Shown here: positions 36,998-46,902 of the stretch, one piece after another
Position numbering within the stretch: position 1 is the first letter of the stretch
Layout: every line of letters starts with the position of its first letter
Origin: a virus
Direction: 5' to 3' (one strand)
IMG/VR virus record: IMGVR_UViG_3300031857_016023
Coordinates: 59,822 to 123,821 of that record
Length of the DNA: 64,000 bases
Made by a program: the position numbers and the translations under genes
Notes under the pieces: generated by a model
The model's database searches: none
Seen by the model: only the letters and a program-made list of their open reading frames with translations
Told to the model about the DNA's origin: nothing

Positions 36998-39736
36998 TTA
37001 TGTCAATATAATTAAAGATTGATTGCTTGTATTCTTTGTAAAGGCAAGAGATACTGATAAGTTTGTGTTACTAATTATGCTGTTTATTGTTCTAATTTCA
37101 CCGTTGACTGAAACATTAGAACCAAGAGTTAAAATACCTCTATTATTTGCAACACTAAAATAAGTGTTGTTTCCAATTATGTAAATTGAATTATTTTGAG
37201 TTGTTACTAAACCAGAAATTGTATTTGTTGATTGATAAAATACTTGAGATTTTGGCGCATTTGCTTCTTTCTCCATATTAAACCAAGCAAAATTAATAAA
37301 CCCTGTTGGATGCAATAGTTGTTTTAATATATCTTTATATTTTGCAAATGAAATTGTTGATGAGGTTATGTACGCATAATCATAGTAATAATTACCTCCT
37401 TGTATGCGTCTTTCGTAACTAGAAATAATAGAATCTGTTGTTGTCCATCTTCCAGGAAAAGTTGAAAAAGAAGGTCCAATATTTGCTGTTGCGGAAGCTG
37501 AACCACTTCCTTTTTGTGTCAAATCTATTGTTGGCGCAAATCTATAATTATTTCCTGGATAAGTAATCTTAATTGTTTTAATAGCACCTTCTCTGAAGGT
37601 TACATCCGTAGATATATTATCTCCATCTCCCATCAAAGAAGTAATTGCTATTTGAGCTCCATTGCCTGTTGTTGAATAAATCGCAACATTTGGAAAATTA
37701 TTTTGTGTATAATTTGATCCTCCAACAACACCCCTCGCATAAGATCCTAACTTAGTATTAGAAAAAGAAGTTGTTCCATCAGTAAACCGGAAAGCAACAT
37801 TAACAGTAGCATGTGTGGTATTAATTACCGAATTTACATATCTTTCTTGACACCGAATAACAATTTTATCATTTACTCGTAAATCATTTGTGAAATTTGT
37901 ATTAGTTCCAATTATTAATATTGAATTATTTGTAATGGCAACATTACCATCAATTCTAGGAGGTTGAATTTGTACTGCTTGAACAAAGCCGTTTGATGCA
38001 ACATTACTTACGGCAGCTGCAGCTCCATATCCTTTAGTTCCTATAGGATTTGAATAAAAATAAACTTCATCTCCAACTTTATAATTTAAACCTCCTACAG
38101 TAGTTAAACCACTAATGCCTTTACTAACATCTATCCTGCCAATTGACCTCAAATCTTTAAGATCTTTTTCAATATAATTATCTAATTCACCAGCAGTGTA
38201 AATAGCTGCCTGATATACATCCATTTCTGCTTCTTCAACACCGGTTAAAACCCATTCTGTTTCACCTTTTTGGATTGGTCCAAGATTAATAATAATATTA
38301 GAATTAAAAGCATCCACAATTCTAGTATTTGCATTTTGTGTTCGAGTATTTACTATATTATAACTAGCGGCATTAATTGTTGTAGCAGCATATGGGCCTA
38401 TGTAACCTGAAGCTAAGACACTATAAGTATTATTAGTAAAAATAGTATTAGCTGTTTCTGTAATAACTCCTATTGTCACTACGTTAGAATTATAATAACC
38501 TCTAAAAAGACTATCTTGAGCTTTAAATCCTGCACCACCATATGATACATTTATAGAAGCAACATTTGTTCCTTGTACTTCTTCAACTTCTGCTGTTGCA
38601 ATTTCTTCAGCACCACCACCTAATACTAATATAGGGTCTCCAACATTATAAGAAAAACCTACATTATTAATTTGTATGCTATTTACAATAGAAAAAGTAT
38701 CAGCATTAAAAGTTATTAAAGAACCATCACTAGCAATAACATCAAATTTTACTATTTCTCCATTTATAAAATTACCTGCTAATGATTTACCATCAATAAA
38801 CAATTCAAAAGGTAAAGGAAAATTTGCGTTTTCAGAAATAATTGTTTCTACAGCTTTTTCAATAAGAGCTGTAGCACCAGATGTTAAACCAGTAACTTTT
38901 CTATTTTTTAAAATAGTATAGTCAAATTTATTGTAAACAATTTTTATATTATCACTAGAAGTAGGAGTTGTTGTAAAATATATTTTTTTTGATTCTCTAC
39001 GAATTTCGTAATCTACATTTTCTTGTTTTAAAGTATTATTAATGTAAACACTTATTTCGCCAGAATTAACAAATTGAGCAAGCAAAATTTCTTTATTGCT
39101 ACCATTACCAACATGAATACTTCTAACATCTTTTTCTATTTTAAGACTTTTTTCAATTATCCATTTTCCATCAGAAGCTCTCAGTATTCTACTTTTTGGA
39201 AGAATAATGTCAACATCTTCATTAAATAAAAGCTTAAACAATAATTTAAAAGATTCGTCTATACCTTTTGATAGGTAAAGTGGTAAAATATTTTTAATTA
39301 AAAAATCTTTATCTACTTGAACATCTTTAGGTATTAATGATACAAAACTATTCACAAAATTATCTTCAAATTGATCTACTGATCTATCAACATCATTAAT
39401 ATTTCGTATATCTTTGATCGAAGATGTTAAACTATTGCTTGTTGGATTAGTAAGTGTAGCTGTTCCTGTGCCTGTTCCAACACCAGTAGCGATAAAAGAA
39501 GTTCCAACTGTTGCTCCGGCTGGAGCTCCAATTGCTTGCCAATTTGTTGTTCCTAAAGTATTGATAGTATAACGAGTTCCAATAACAAAAGAACCAGCTA
39601 AAACAGGAAGTGTTGATTGATCTTGTTCTAAAAACTGATAATAAGCTTTTAAAAATTGAATGAATAATGGATATTCTTCCCGAATAAATTCAGGGACTTG
39701 TTCACTAACAAAAAGTGAAGTATTGGAAAATGACAT
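36998..39736 (-). CDS. Baseplate wedge protein, probably gp7 equivalent
   Basis: A 912-residue protein starting FVSEQVPEFIREEYPLFIQF and LKAYYQFLEQ, followed by DQFEDNFVNSFVSLIPKDVQ and LYLSKGIDESFKLLFKLLFN. I know this N terminus from the wedge protein between gp6 and gp8 in marine T4-like phages; gene order supports gp7. The first 100 residues contain an inserted unit (FVIGTRYTINTLGTTNWQAI, then GVGTGTGTATL) that I recognise as a mobile module found in many unrelated phage virion proteins. The rest is beta-rich. It ends one base before gp8's leader and overlaps gp6 by one base. Confidence 0.68.
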   Translation of the reverse strand: MSFSNTSLFVSEQVPEFIREEYPLFIQFLKAYYQFLEQDQSTLPVLAGSFVIGTRYTINTLGTTNWQAIGAPAGATVGTSFIATGVGTGTGTATLTNPTSNSLTSSIKDIRNINDVDRSVDQFEDNFVNSFVSLIPKDVQVDKDFLIKNILPLYLSKGIDESFKLLFKLLFNEDVDIILPKSRILRASDGKWIIEKSLKIEKDVRSIHVGNGSNKEILLAQFVNSGEISVYINNTLKQENVDYEIRRESKKIYFTTTPTSSDNIKIVYNKFDYTILKNRKVTGLTSGATALIEKAVETIISENANFPLPFELFIDGKSLAGNFINGEIVKFDVIASDGSLITFNADTFSIVNSIQINNVGFSYNVGDPILVLGGGAEEIATAEVEEVQGTNVASINVSYGGAGFKAQDSLFRGYYNSNVVTIGVITETANTIFTNNTYSVLASGYIGPYAATTINAASYNIVNTRTQNANTRIVDAFNSNIIINLGPIQKGETEWVLTGVEEAEMDVYQAAIYTAGELDNYIEKDLKDLRSIGRIDVSKGISGLTTVGGLNYKVGDEVYFYSNPIGTKGYGAAAAVSNVASNGFVQAVQIQPPRIDGNVAITNNSILIIGTNTNFTNDLRVNDKIVIRCQERYVNSVINTTHATVNVAFRFTDGTTSFSNTKLGSYARGVVGGSNYTQNNFPNVAIYSTTGNGAQIAITSLMGDGDNISTDVTFREGAIKTIKITYPGNNYRFAPTIDLTQKGSGSASATANIGPSFSTFPGRWTTTDSIISSYERRIQGGNYYYDYAYITSSTISFAKYKDILKQLLHPTGFINFAWFNMEKEANAPKSQVFYQSTNTISGLVTTQNNSIYIIGNNTYFSVANNRGILTLGSNVSVNGEIRTINSIISNTNLSVSLAFTKNTSNQSLIILT

Positions 39737-41799
39737 TAGTTAGTAAGTGCAGTTAAAGTTGTTACCACAGAAGATGGATCTGTGCTATCAATTGTTAAAA
39801 TAGTATTTCTTACTGGTTCAATAATACCTTTTTCCGATTCTACGGTCAAACGCATTTGGCCGTCAGTAGAAGAAACGGTAACGATATTAATATCATTCAA
39901 TGTAATTTTACCTGTTTCGTAATTTATTTCACCAACATTTTCATCAACAACTTGCCTTTGAGCTGTAGAATCATAATAAATTGTTCTAAGAGTTCCTATC
40001 TTTGCATCAATTTGTGCGGTTGCTGTAGCTGAAATACCTCCACCACCAGATAACGTAATTATAGCCCTAGTATAATCAATACCTCTATTTGTAATCACAA
40101 TTTCTTTAACTGTTCCATTCACAAGTTTTGCTTCAGCTGAAGCGCCAGTTCCGTCACCGGTAATAACAACGGTTGGAGCAGTTATGTAATTTAAACCAGG
40201 GTTAGTAATTAATATTGAAGAAATTCCGGTAAAAGATGATGGCACTTCTTCAATCACAACCGTCCTTAACACAGAAGATGAATCTCTAGTTTGAAATTCT
40301 GTTGAAGAAAGTCTGTTCGTTGTAGTTCCTCTTTTTAAAGGAATATTAAAATTTATTTCATATGAAAAATTTTGATTTAATCTTGGCGTAAATCTTTTTT
40401 GAGCTTTTATAACTAATTGATTACCTATAATTGCATTTAAATCAACTGCATCAATTGAAGCTTCTAATTTTGAATCAACCAATCTAGAATTAAATTTATT
40501 CAAATAAGTATTTCTATATTCTAATATAGCGTTTTTAATATTATCTTTTAATCTTTGTTCAGTTACCGTTGTTTTTTTAGGATCATATCTAGCATCTACA
40601 TCAATTAAAATGTACAAATATGTTGGATCTATTATTTCTGTACTAACCGATATTACAGATTTTGGATCAATAATTTCAGAAACAATTCTTTGTTTTTCTG
40701 CTTCAGAAATATAATAATTTTCTTTTGGTTTTAAAGAAACAAATATTTTTCCGTATACAGGAGGATCATTATCTTCTCCACCCCAAACAGAAATTGATTC
40801 GATGTTTGGATAACTATTTAAAATATATGTAGCATAATCTTTATTTGTTACTAAACGATTTTGTGTAGAAAATCTGGCTGAAGCTGAAAATTTTATACTG
40901 TCAACAGATTCTCTAAGAGATCCACCTGAAGCTGAACTTTTTGGATTTATTAAAAAATTTGTTAGTGCAGCACCAGTTGAATCAACTACGGTAGAAGTAG
41001 CAATAAAAGTATTTGCTTTATTTGCTTCAGTTGCACTTGTTACAAGATATGTAGCAGTAACAATTGATCCATCTGGCAAAGATTTTCCAATAACATCGTT
41101 ACCAAAATAAATTTGATATAACCCGCCTCTTCCTTCCTGTAAAAAAAACACTTCAGAATCAGAAGTTATATCTAAAACATCAGTTACTTTTTGATAAATT
41201 TTTGCTGCACTATTAGCTGAATTTGGCGTTACACTAACCCTTAATGTTGTTGTATCGATGTTTGGATCTGGTAATTGAAAGATTGATTTTGGATTTGAAG
41301 ATTTTTCAAAAGAGAATGAATAAGAAATGAACTGACCTTCATAAATTTGTAGATCTTCAAAAATATATTTTGTATTTGATTTTGTAACAGTTGTATCTTG
41401 AACAACAACAAAGTTATAAGCTTTACTATCAATTTGGCTAGAAAGAAAAGAAAATCCTTGTGGTAATGTACATGTTCCTGATGTTGTATTGTTTGATTCA
41501 ACGGTAAAATCAATAATTGCTACCGGAGCTTTTGACGAATAAGGAATATACCCTAAAGATTTTGCGTGTGAAACAACAGAATCTCTGAGTAAGGCGGTAT
41601 CTAAAAAAGATTCATTTGCTACCATATTTAAATAGTAGGCATTATAATGAGTATTGTAAGCAAGAATGTCTAACAGAATAGAAAGTCCAGCACCATCAAA
41701 ATCATAATCTTGAAATTCTGCTTGTTGTTTTAAAAATGCTTTTAAATTTGCTTTGATAGTATCAAAGTCGAGTTCTGTTACTCTTAAACGATCTACCAT
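39736..41799 (-). CDS. 6: Baseplate wedge protein gp6
   Basis: A 687-residue homologue of T4 gp6. The N terminus (FDTIKANLKAFLKQQAEFQD, ILAYNTHYNAYYLNMVANES, FLDTALLRDSVVSHAKSLGY) is the conserved J-like wedge domain present in contractile-tail baseplates. ESISVWGGEDNDPPVYGKIF and YDPKKTTVTEQRLKDNIKNA mark the middle domain. The C-terminal 180 residues contain GLNYITAPTVVITGDGTGAS-type beta repeats. gp6 dimerises to form the continuous baseplate ring. Confidence 0.9.
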   Translation of the reverse strand: MVDRLRVTELDFDTIKANLKAFLKQQAEFQDYDFDGAGLSILLDILAYNTHYNAYYLNMVANESFLDTALLRDSVVSHAKSLGYIPYSSKAPVAIIDFTVESNNTTSGTCTLPQGFSFLSSQIDSKAYNFVVVQDTTVTKSNTKYIFEDLQIYEGQFISYSFSFEKSSNPKSIFQLPDPNIDTTTLRVSVTPNSANSAAKIYQKVTDVLDITSDSEVFFLQEGRGGLYQIYFGNDVIGKSLPDGSIVTATYLVTSATEANKANTFIATSTVVDSTGAALTNFLINPKSSASGGSLRESVDSIKFSASARFSTQNRLVTNKDYATYILNSYPNIESISVWGGEDNDPPVYGKIFVSLKPKENYYISEAEKQRIVSEIIDPKSVISVSTEIIDPTYLYILIDVDARYDPKKTTVTEQRLKDNIKNAILEYRNTYLNKFNSRLVDSKLEASIDAVDLNAIIGNQLVIKAQKRFTPRLNQNFSYEINFNIPLKRGTTTNRLSSTEFQTRDSSSVLRTVVIEEVPSSFTGISSILITNPGLNYITAPTVVITGDGTGASAEAKLVNGTVKEIVITNRGIDYTRAIITLSGGGGISATATAQIDAKIGTLRTIYYDSTAQRQVVDENVGEINYETGKITLNDINIVTVSSTDGQMRLTVESEKGIIEPVRNTILTIDSTDPSSVVTTLTALTN

Positions 41800-41800
41800 T

Positions 41801-42205
41801 TTATCTAATTCGCTCTAGAAAAAAATTAATTGTGATTGGGTTTGGACTATTAATAATATAAAATTCTAAAGTTATTTTATATGTATTGTCATCTGGAGAA
41901 GCTGTAGCAATAACTTTAGAAACTTGAGCTCTAGGCTCAAAATTGCCAATTACTTCGGTTATTTCTCTTTCAATTCTTGCCGCAATTATTGAATCAACAT
42001 TTTCAAATAATAAACGCCTAACATTGCTACCTATTTCTGGTTGAAAAGGTCTTTCATAGTGATTCGTTAAAATTAAATTTTTAATTGAATTAATAATAGC
42101 ATATTCATTTACATGCGTATTTACATCTTTTTTGATTGGATGTTTTGTAAATTTTAAATCCAAATCTTTAAAGGTGCGTTGAGATTTTATGTCTATGGTG
42201 GCCAT
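41801..42205 (-). CDS. 25: Baseplate wedge protein gp25
   Basis: A 134-residue homologue of T4 gp25. FTKHPIKKDVNTHVNEYAII, NHYERPFQPEIGSNVRRLLF and IGNFEPRAQVSKV give the family's signature, including the EPR triplet that contacts gp6 in the core bundle. Size equals T4 gp25 (132). One base before gp6. AATAAATAG lies four bases before the ATG, too close for a normal leader. Confidence 0.93.
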   Translation of the reverse strand: MATIDIKSQRTFKDLDLKFTKHPIKKDVNTHVNEYAIINSIKNLILTNHYERPFQPEIGSNVRRLLFENVDSIIAARIEREITEVIGNFEPRAQVSKVIATASPDDNTYKITLEFYIINSPNPITINFFLERIR

Positions 42206-42216
42206 TTTCTATTTAT

Positions 42217-42507
42217 TCAACCTCCAGCAAAGACGTTACCTGATCCCGCAGCCACAGATGTACATCCAGAAATTGCATCTCCAACTCTACCTGCACCCTT
42301 TGAATTAACATAAACTGTTGTTGATCCAACAGCAATTGGAGCTGCATGAGCTGGACATGGAGCTCCAGGCAATAAATGAACCGTGTTCACATCGCCTTGT
42401 CTAGACCAGGCTATACCGTTAACAAATACATCTCCTGAACCTTGAGCTCTAGTTGGTCCAGAACAATGTGTAACATCTGCATCACCAATTCTTGTTGCTG
42501 CGGGCAC
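42217..42507 (-). CDS. 5.4: PAAR-motif spike tip protein (gp5.4-like)
   Basis: A 96-residue protein. Three Pro-Ala-type repeats (RIGDADVTHCSGPTRAQGS, GAPCPAHAAPIAVGSTTVYV, GRVGDAISGCTSVAAGSGNV) with His and Cys residues fit PAAR proteins, which cap the baseplate spike and bind a metal at the tip. Translation starts at GTG 42507, eight bases after GGAG, inside the end of the preceding gene. It directly follows the spike gene region and precedes gp25, as in T4. Confidence 0.9.
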   Translation of the reverse strand: MPAATRIGDADVTHCSGPTRAQGSGDVFVNGIAWSRQGDVNTVHLLPGAPCPAHAAPIAVGSTTVYVNSKGAGRVGDAISGCTSVAAGSGNVFAGG

Positions 42508-42697
42508 GCTCTTTCTCCATCAGTTTTTGAAGTTTATTATTCCAACTTTCAATTTCTTCATGTTGTTCTTCAGTATGTGGTGCATCCGGCACCTCAGGTA
42601 AAAACTTAATCACATTGTCAAATTCTTCAGGTATATCTTCATACCTTGTATATGTTTCTAATTTTCCATTTACTAAAATAACAAATTCGTGTGGCAT
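42482..42697 (-). CDS. Small protein between spike and PAAR genes
   Basis: A 71-residue acidic protein: MPHEFVILVNGKLETYTRYE, IPEEFDNVIKFLPEVPDAPH and a charged helix at the C terminus. Overlaps gp5 by one base and the PAAR gene by 26 bases, so all three are translationally coupled. I recall small proteins of this type in marine T4-like phages, but no function is known; a spike assembly factor is possible. Confidence 0.65.
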   Translation of the reverse strand: MPHEFVILVNGKLETYTRYEDIPEEFDNVIKFLPEVPDAPHTEEQHEEIESWNNKLQKLMEKERARSNKNW

Positions 42698-43590
42698 TAT
42701 GGGTTTAAATCTATTCTTGGTGCAGTTAATGTCATATTGCCACCAGAGGTTATTTTACAAGTTCCTCCAATGTCTGCTTGAAAATTGCCTCCAATATCAG
42801 CTGTAAAATTACCGCCAACTTCCATTGTTACGTTTCCATCAACATAAACCGTCACATCACCCTTAACATAAACCTTTTCGTTTCCAACAACCACAGTAAA
42901 CTTATCTTTTTCAATTCTCTCTGATCTATCTCCATTAGCTGCCCATTCAACATAAGAACCTGAACGATGATATAGATGTATTCGTTCTGCGTCTTTTGTA
43001 TCATCAAATTCTAATGCATGTCCTGATTCAGATTCATAAACATTATTATAAGGATATTTTGCATTGTAGTAGGAAGACGGTTCTACTTTTGAAGCTTTTT
43101 TAGAAGCTTTACTTTGATTAATTGGAGAAGGATAATCAGAATCGTTTCTTGCTAAGCGTGAAGTAGAAGGTTCATCTAATCTTCTAGGATATAAAGTTGC
43201 TGATTCAGATGGTTTTACTGGAGCAGAAGATAATTGTCCACTATCTCGGTTATCATTAAAAGCTTCTTGTGCATTTCCTGCTTTTAATGGTATACTTGGA
43301 AAAACTCCAACAATAACAGGAGATTGAGCTGATTCTCCATCAGCAAAAAATCCAAAAACCATATCACTCTCTTTTGGAGCATATGGATTCGTATTGTTCA
43401 ACGGAAAAGTTGGTATTGCCCAAGGTAACATATCTGTCGGAAGATTAATTTTATTTTCAGCATGCCATCCAACACATCGAACACGAACTCGACCCATCTT
43501 TAATGGATCTTGTCTATCTTCAACAATTCCAACAAACCAAGTAAAACCATTCTTACCTGCAAAATTTTTATTATCTTGATTATCTTCCAT
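42697..43590 (-). CDS. 5: Baseplate central spike gp5-like, without lysozyme domain
   Basis: A 297-residue protein. The N-terminal half is the OB-fold of spike proteins (FTWFVGIVEDRQDPLKMGRV, RCVGWHAENK, MVFGFFADGESAQSPVIVGV). The C terminus (RSERIEKDKFTVVVGNEKVY followed by VTVYVDGNVTMEVGGNFTAD) is a triple beta-helix needle with octapeptide-like repeats. Between them lies a low-complexity Ser/Lys/Tyr linker, not the lysozyme domain found in T4 gp5. Cell-wall digestion during infection is therefore probably done by another tail protein, such as the one at 51525-53441. Confidence 0.88.
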   Translation of the reverse strand: MEDNQDNKNFAGKNGFTWFVGIVEDRQDPLKMGRVRVRCVGWHAENKINLPTDMLPWAIPTFPLNNTNPYAPKESDMVFGFFADGESAQSPVIVGVFPSIPLKAGNAQEAFNDNRDSGQLSSAPVKPSESATLYPRRLDEPSTSRLARNDSDYPSPINQSKASKKASKVEPSSYYNAKYPYNNVYESESGHALEFDDTKDAERIHLYHRSGSYVEWAANGDRSERIEKDKFTVVVGNEKVYVKGDVTVYVDGNVTMEVGGNFTADIGGNFQADIGGTCKITSGGNMTLTAPRIDLNP

Positions 43591-43591
43591 T

Positions 43592-44926
43592 TCAATAATT
43601 TTCTATAGCTTTAGTCTGTATTGGATTACTTGCAGGTATAAATTCATTAGCTGAAGATGATGTAGCAACTTCTATAATTGTTTCGTGTTTTTCGTAACCG
43701 ATGATGTGTCTAGAAGCAACAATTAAATATTTACCACTTAAACTTGCGTCATTATTGTCATCACCTTTATCTTTTCTTCCAGAATTTGGAACAATTAAAT
43801 TAACATTAAATCCTGAAGTTAACTGAAAATTTCCAGGCATTACAATTTTAATTCTTTTTGTCATTAAATTTTTAATAATTGATTTTCTTTGTGACAACCA
43901 AGCTTCAACATTTTCTTCTTTTGAGATAGAAAAAGGATCTTTCTTTTTAATATATTCACTAAATTGTCTAGCTGCTCCAAAAATATTTACTGTTTTACTG
44001 GCATTGTATGTTTCTGTATTGTTTACACCATCACGATTTTGTATTTGCGAAAAATTTGGACTTTCATTACCGTGTTTCATATTTGAATAGTGATCGCCAT
44101 AACTTATATTCTTTGTTGCGATAGTTCTTGTTAATGGATCAAAACCAATAAACTTAGAAGCATTAACTCCCGATCTTGTTTTTTCTATTTCATTAGATTG
44201 AGAAACAACTTCAATTGATCTAGCTGTATTAATTTCACTACCTGGATTTCCTCCAGGCTGATTTTTTGGTTCGAATTTTATATCTAATATTTCAGGTAAT
44301 GTTAATAATTTTGATAAAGATGCAAAATTGTAACCTATGGAATTTTGATAAAAAACAAAATTTGGCGATTGATTAATATCAACAGAGCGTTTAGCACACC
44401 ATTCAATTGCTTCTAATGGTCTTAAATTAGGTATTACAATTTTTTTAAGACCAGAAGTTAAATCATAAATGCCTTTTAAATTATTTTTTGGAACTTTTAA
44501 ATAATTTAAAAGTATTTTTTCTACAATTTGAGCGTATGTTAATTCATAACTTTGATTAATTCTTTGTTGATCTGAATACATTAATTCATCAGAACAAAAG
44601 TGTAACGTAAACAATTCATTATTCATTCCATCATTTTGCCTATCAGATTGTTTGTATATTCTGAATGCTTTCTTATATTCAGCTATATCTGACTCATCAC
44701 TCTTTTTTATATCAATTAATAATGATTCTGAACCATCAAATAACAATTTTCCAGATAAACCAATAGAATCACGAACTACTATATTGCCATTAACTACAGG
44801 TAAAAATAAAGAATCAAAAATGTTTATTTCTTCATACAATTTAGAAATATCTAAAGGCCCAGCTTTAGTAACAACAACAAGTTCACTAAGTTTAAACTGT
44901 GTGGATTTTTTTAATTCAAAACTCAT
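43592..44926 (-). CDS. 27: Baseplate hub protein gp27-like
   Basis: A 444-residue protein placed directly before the gp5 spike. FKLSELVVVTKAGPLDISKL, IFDSLFLPVVNGNIVVRDSI, AFRIYKQSDRQ and LRPLEAIEWCAKRSVDINQS follow the tail-hub fold typical of gp27/gpD-type proteins that clamp the spike and continue the tube. The C terminus has KRIKIVMPGNFQLTSGFNVN and GKYLIVASRHIIGYEKHETI, a common hub ending. Assignment rests on pattern and gene order. Confidence 0.75.
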   Translation of the reverse strand: MSFELKKSTQFKLSELVVVTKAGPLDISKLYEEINIFDSLFLPVVNGNIVVRDSIGLSGKLLFDGSESLLIDIKKSDESDIAEYKKAFRIYKQSDRQNDGMNNELFTLHFCSDELMYSDQQRINQSYELTYAQIVEKILLNYLKVPKNNLKGIYDLTSGLKKIVIPNLRPLEAIEWCAKRSVDINQSPNFVFYQNSIGYNFASLSKLLTLPEILDIKFEPKNQPGGNPGSEINTARSIEVVSQSNEIEKTRSGVNASKFIGFDPLTRTIATKNISYGDHYSNMKHGNESPNFSQIQNRDGVNNTETYNASKTVNIFGAARQFSEYIKKKDPFSISKEENVEAWLSQRKSIIKNLMTKRIKIVMPGNFQLTSGFNVNLIVPNSGRKDKGDDNNDASLSGKYLIVASRHIIGYEKHETIIEVATSSSANEFIPASNPIQTKAIENY

Positions 44927-45573
44927 ATTTTAATAATTCTCTTAAATTCTTTTTCAATATCAGGTATAAATTCTTTTTTTATAAGTTTAATTTCTCTTTT
45001 CTTTTCATTTTCTTCAACTTCATGCTCATAAAAAGAACGTGTTTCTTTTGAAACTTTTACTGTTACAATTTCATTATTTGCTGTTGTATAGGTGTTTGTT
45101 GTTGCTGCAGTATTTGCATATGTATTAGAATCAATTTGATATTTGTTTATGGTTACTATATTATCACTTGATGTTGTGGTAATAACTTTAAAATGTGCTT
45201 GAATATTATTTGTGCTCATAGCCCAAGCAAGACCAGTTTGAACAGTTGTATTTGATGATCCGTTTGCTTTATATTTTGTATCAATATAATCAACCAATAC
45301 TCTAGAATTTAAAGGCCAATCAAATTGTGGATCAATTATATCATTAAACAATAAAACTACCCAATGACGTTCTGGGCTATCATAATATTTGTCTGCAATA
45401 ATTTCTGGAGTATCAGAATCTTGTATTTGATAAGGATAAAAAGAAGTAGAATTTTCTTTTAATTCTCTTTCAAAAGCAAACCTAGAAATAATATTTGTTA
45501 CAGTATCAACACCTGTAGAACTCGTATCACTTGTATAAAAAGTTTTTGGAAAGTATTTAAAATATTTTGCCAT
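44923..45573 (-). CDS. 53: Baseplate wedge protein gp53
   Basis: A 216-residue homologue of T4 gp53: N-terminal KYFKYFPKTFYTSDTSSTGV, ISRFAFERELKENSTSFYPY, DTPEIIADKYYDSPERHWVV (LysM-like) and LFNDIIDPQFDWPLNSRVLV. It clamps wedges to the hub. C terminus is charged (EVEENEKKREIKLIKKEFIP). Overlaps the hub gene start by four bases. Confidence 0.9.
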   Translation of the reverse strand: MAKYFKYFPKTFYTSDTSSTGVDTVTNIISRFAFERELKENSTSFYPYQIQDSDTPEIIADKYYDSPERHWVVLLFNDIIDPQFDWPLNSRVLVDYIDTKYKANGSSNTTVQTGLAWAMSTNNIQAHFKVITTTSSDNIVTINKYQIDSNTYANTAATTNTYTTANNEIVTVKVSKETRSFYEHEVEENEKKREIKLIKKEFIPDIEKEFKRIIKI

Positions 45574-45575
45574 TT

Positions 45576-46871
45576 TTATGCTGCCGGATTATCAAATGTT
45601 TGTCCTAAACCCTTAACTTCTTTTCTATTTTCGTTACTATTTGATTTAAAATTAGTTTTAGTGAGATAAGTTGTTTCTTTAAATTGCATTGTCATTTGAA
45701 TTGCTACTGGCATACCAGTTCTACCAAGAGAAGGTAAATTTTCACCAGGAACTTCATACGCAGAAAAACCATTTGGTGTATAGTTTACATCAATGTTCTC
45801 CAACACACAAGTTGAAAGAGGCGGTATATTTGGATTTTCGGCACCACCGTAATAAAATTTAATATCGAACTCTGAAGGAGGTATTAAAAAATTTGCTGCA
45901 CTAGCAATTTCTGGTGCCTGATGAAAACGAAACTTTTCAATAATTTGTTGTACTTCTAAAGCTTCACGTTCATCTCTTGGATAAAAAGTAAAATCAAATT
46001 GAAATGTTCTAAAATTTGGTGATTTATAAATCATCTCCAATAATGGGTTTGATACGGCACCAGTAATTGCGGTAAATGCAACCTGACCTGTAGCACCACC
46101 AAATTTATCAACCATACTTTTTACAACTCCACCTGCTGCAGCTTTTGCTAAACCACCAGCTGCACCAGAAAGATCACCTTCTTTAATTTTTTCCAATAAA
46201 GCACCACCTGCAGCAACAGCTTGACCTGTGGCTTCGCTGCCTAAACTTGGAGTATCATATGATTGTGAATATTGATATGATAATGTGTCTGGCATATATA
46301 ATGCAATCGAATCAGAAGTCAATTGCGTTGTTTTAGGAAATATACTATTACTGACAATATTTTTTATTGAAGTATCAATTATCGCTTGCGTGGCAACAGA
46401 ATTGCCTCCAATCAAATTTGTTTTTTGACCAAATAAATTTTGAACACTACTTGAAATTCCTCCAACAGCTTTACCTATTGCTGAAGTTATTCCACTTAAA
46501 GCTCCGCCAGTTGCATTGTTTATTTCGCTTAAATTATTGTTTACTTTGTTTAGTAATTCTCCACCAAGTTGAGTATTTAAACTATTCTGATTTATAGAAT
46601 TTAATTGTGATAGTGTTGATGAATTTTTTGACTGAGCTCTTTCAGCAGCTGATGCTAATTCATTTTCGCTAACTGTTGTTGTAGCAAAAGCTGTGTTTTT
46701 TTGTTGACGAATATAAAAAACCATATAATGCCCTTTGTCGGCTGAGCCAACATCTAAAGGGTATTTTAAAAGAGTGGTTTTAAATTTATTGTCAACTAAG
46801 TCTGCTAGAGGGCCTTTTCTAGCAGTTTCACCTTTGTTGAATTGTATATCGCCGAAACCAAAAAGTGGCAT
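45576..46871 (-). CDS. 48: Baseplate tail-tube cap gp48
   Basis: A 431-residue protein. The C-terminal half has the tube-like fold motifs of gp48: LEMIYKSPNFRTFQFDFTFY, PRDEREALEVQQIIEKFRFH, FLIPPSEFDIKFYYGG and VLENIDVNYTPNGFSAYEVP, then PVAIQMTMQFKETTYLTK. The N-terminal 200 residues are Ala/Gly/Ser-rich and low in complexity. gp48 with gp54 starts tube polymerisation on the baseplate; a gp54-like gene lies at 47924-48673 on the opposite strand. Confidence 0.88.
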   Translation of the reverse strand: MPLFGFGDIQFNKGETARKGPLADLVDNKFKTTLLKYPLDVGSADKGHYMVFYIRQQKNTAFATTTVSENELASAAERAQSKNSSTLSQLNSINQNSLNTQLGGELLNKVNNNLSEINNATGGALSGITSAIGKAVGGISSSVQNLFGQKTNLIGGNSVATQAIIDTSIKNIVSNSIFPKTTQLTSDSIALYMPDTLSYQYSQSYDTPSLGSEATGQAVAAGGALLEKIKEGDLSGAAGGLAKAAAGGVVKSMVDKFGGATGQVAFTAITGAVSNPLLEMIYKSPNFRTFQFDFTFYPRDEREALEVQQIIEKFRFHQAPEIASAANFLIPPSEFDIKFYYGGAENPNIPPLSTCVLENIDVNYTPNGFSAYEVPGENLPSLGRTGMPVAIQMTMQFKETTYLTKTNFKSNSNENRKEVKGLGQTFDNPAA

Positions 46872-46902
46872 ATGAACTTCCTATGATAGATAGATAGTAT
46901 TT
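46872..46902. promoter_or_regulatory. Divergent intergenic region with GATA repeats
   Basis: Thirty-one bases separate the divergent gp48 and gp4 starts, where the gene order flips strand. The segment contains GATAGATAGATAG, and on the minus strand CATAAATAC (46905-46897), a late-type element 26 bases before gp48, followed by AGGAAG as ribosome site. No clear plus-strand Shine-Dalgarno precedes gp4. Confidence 0.5.
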
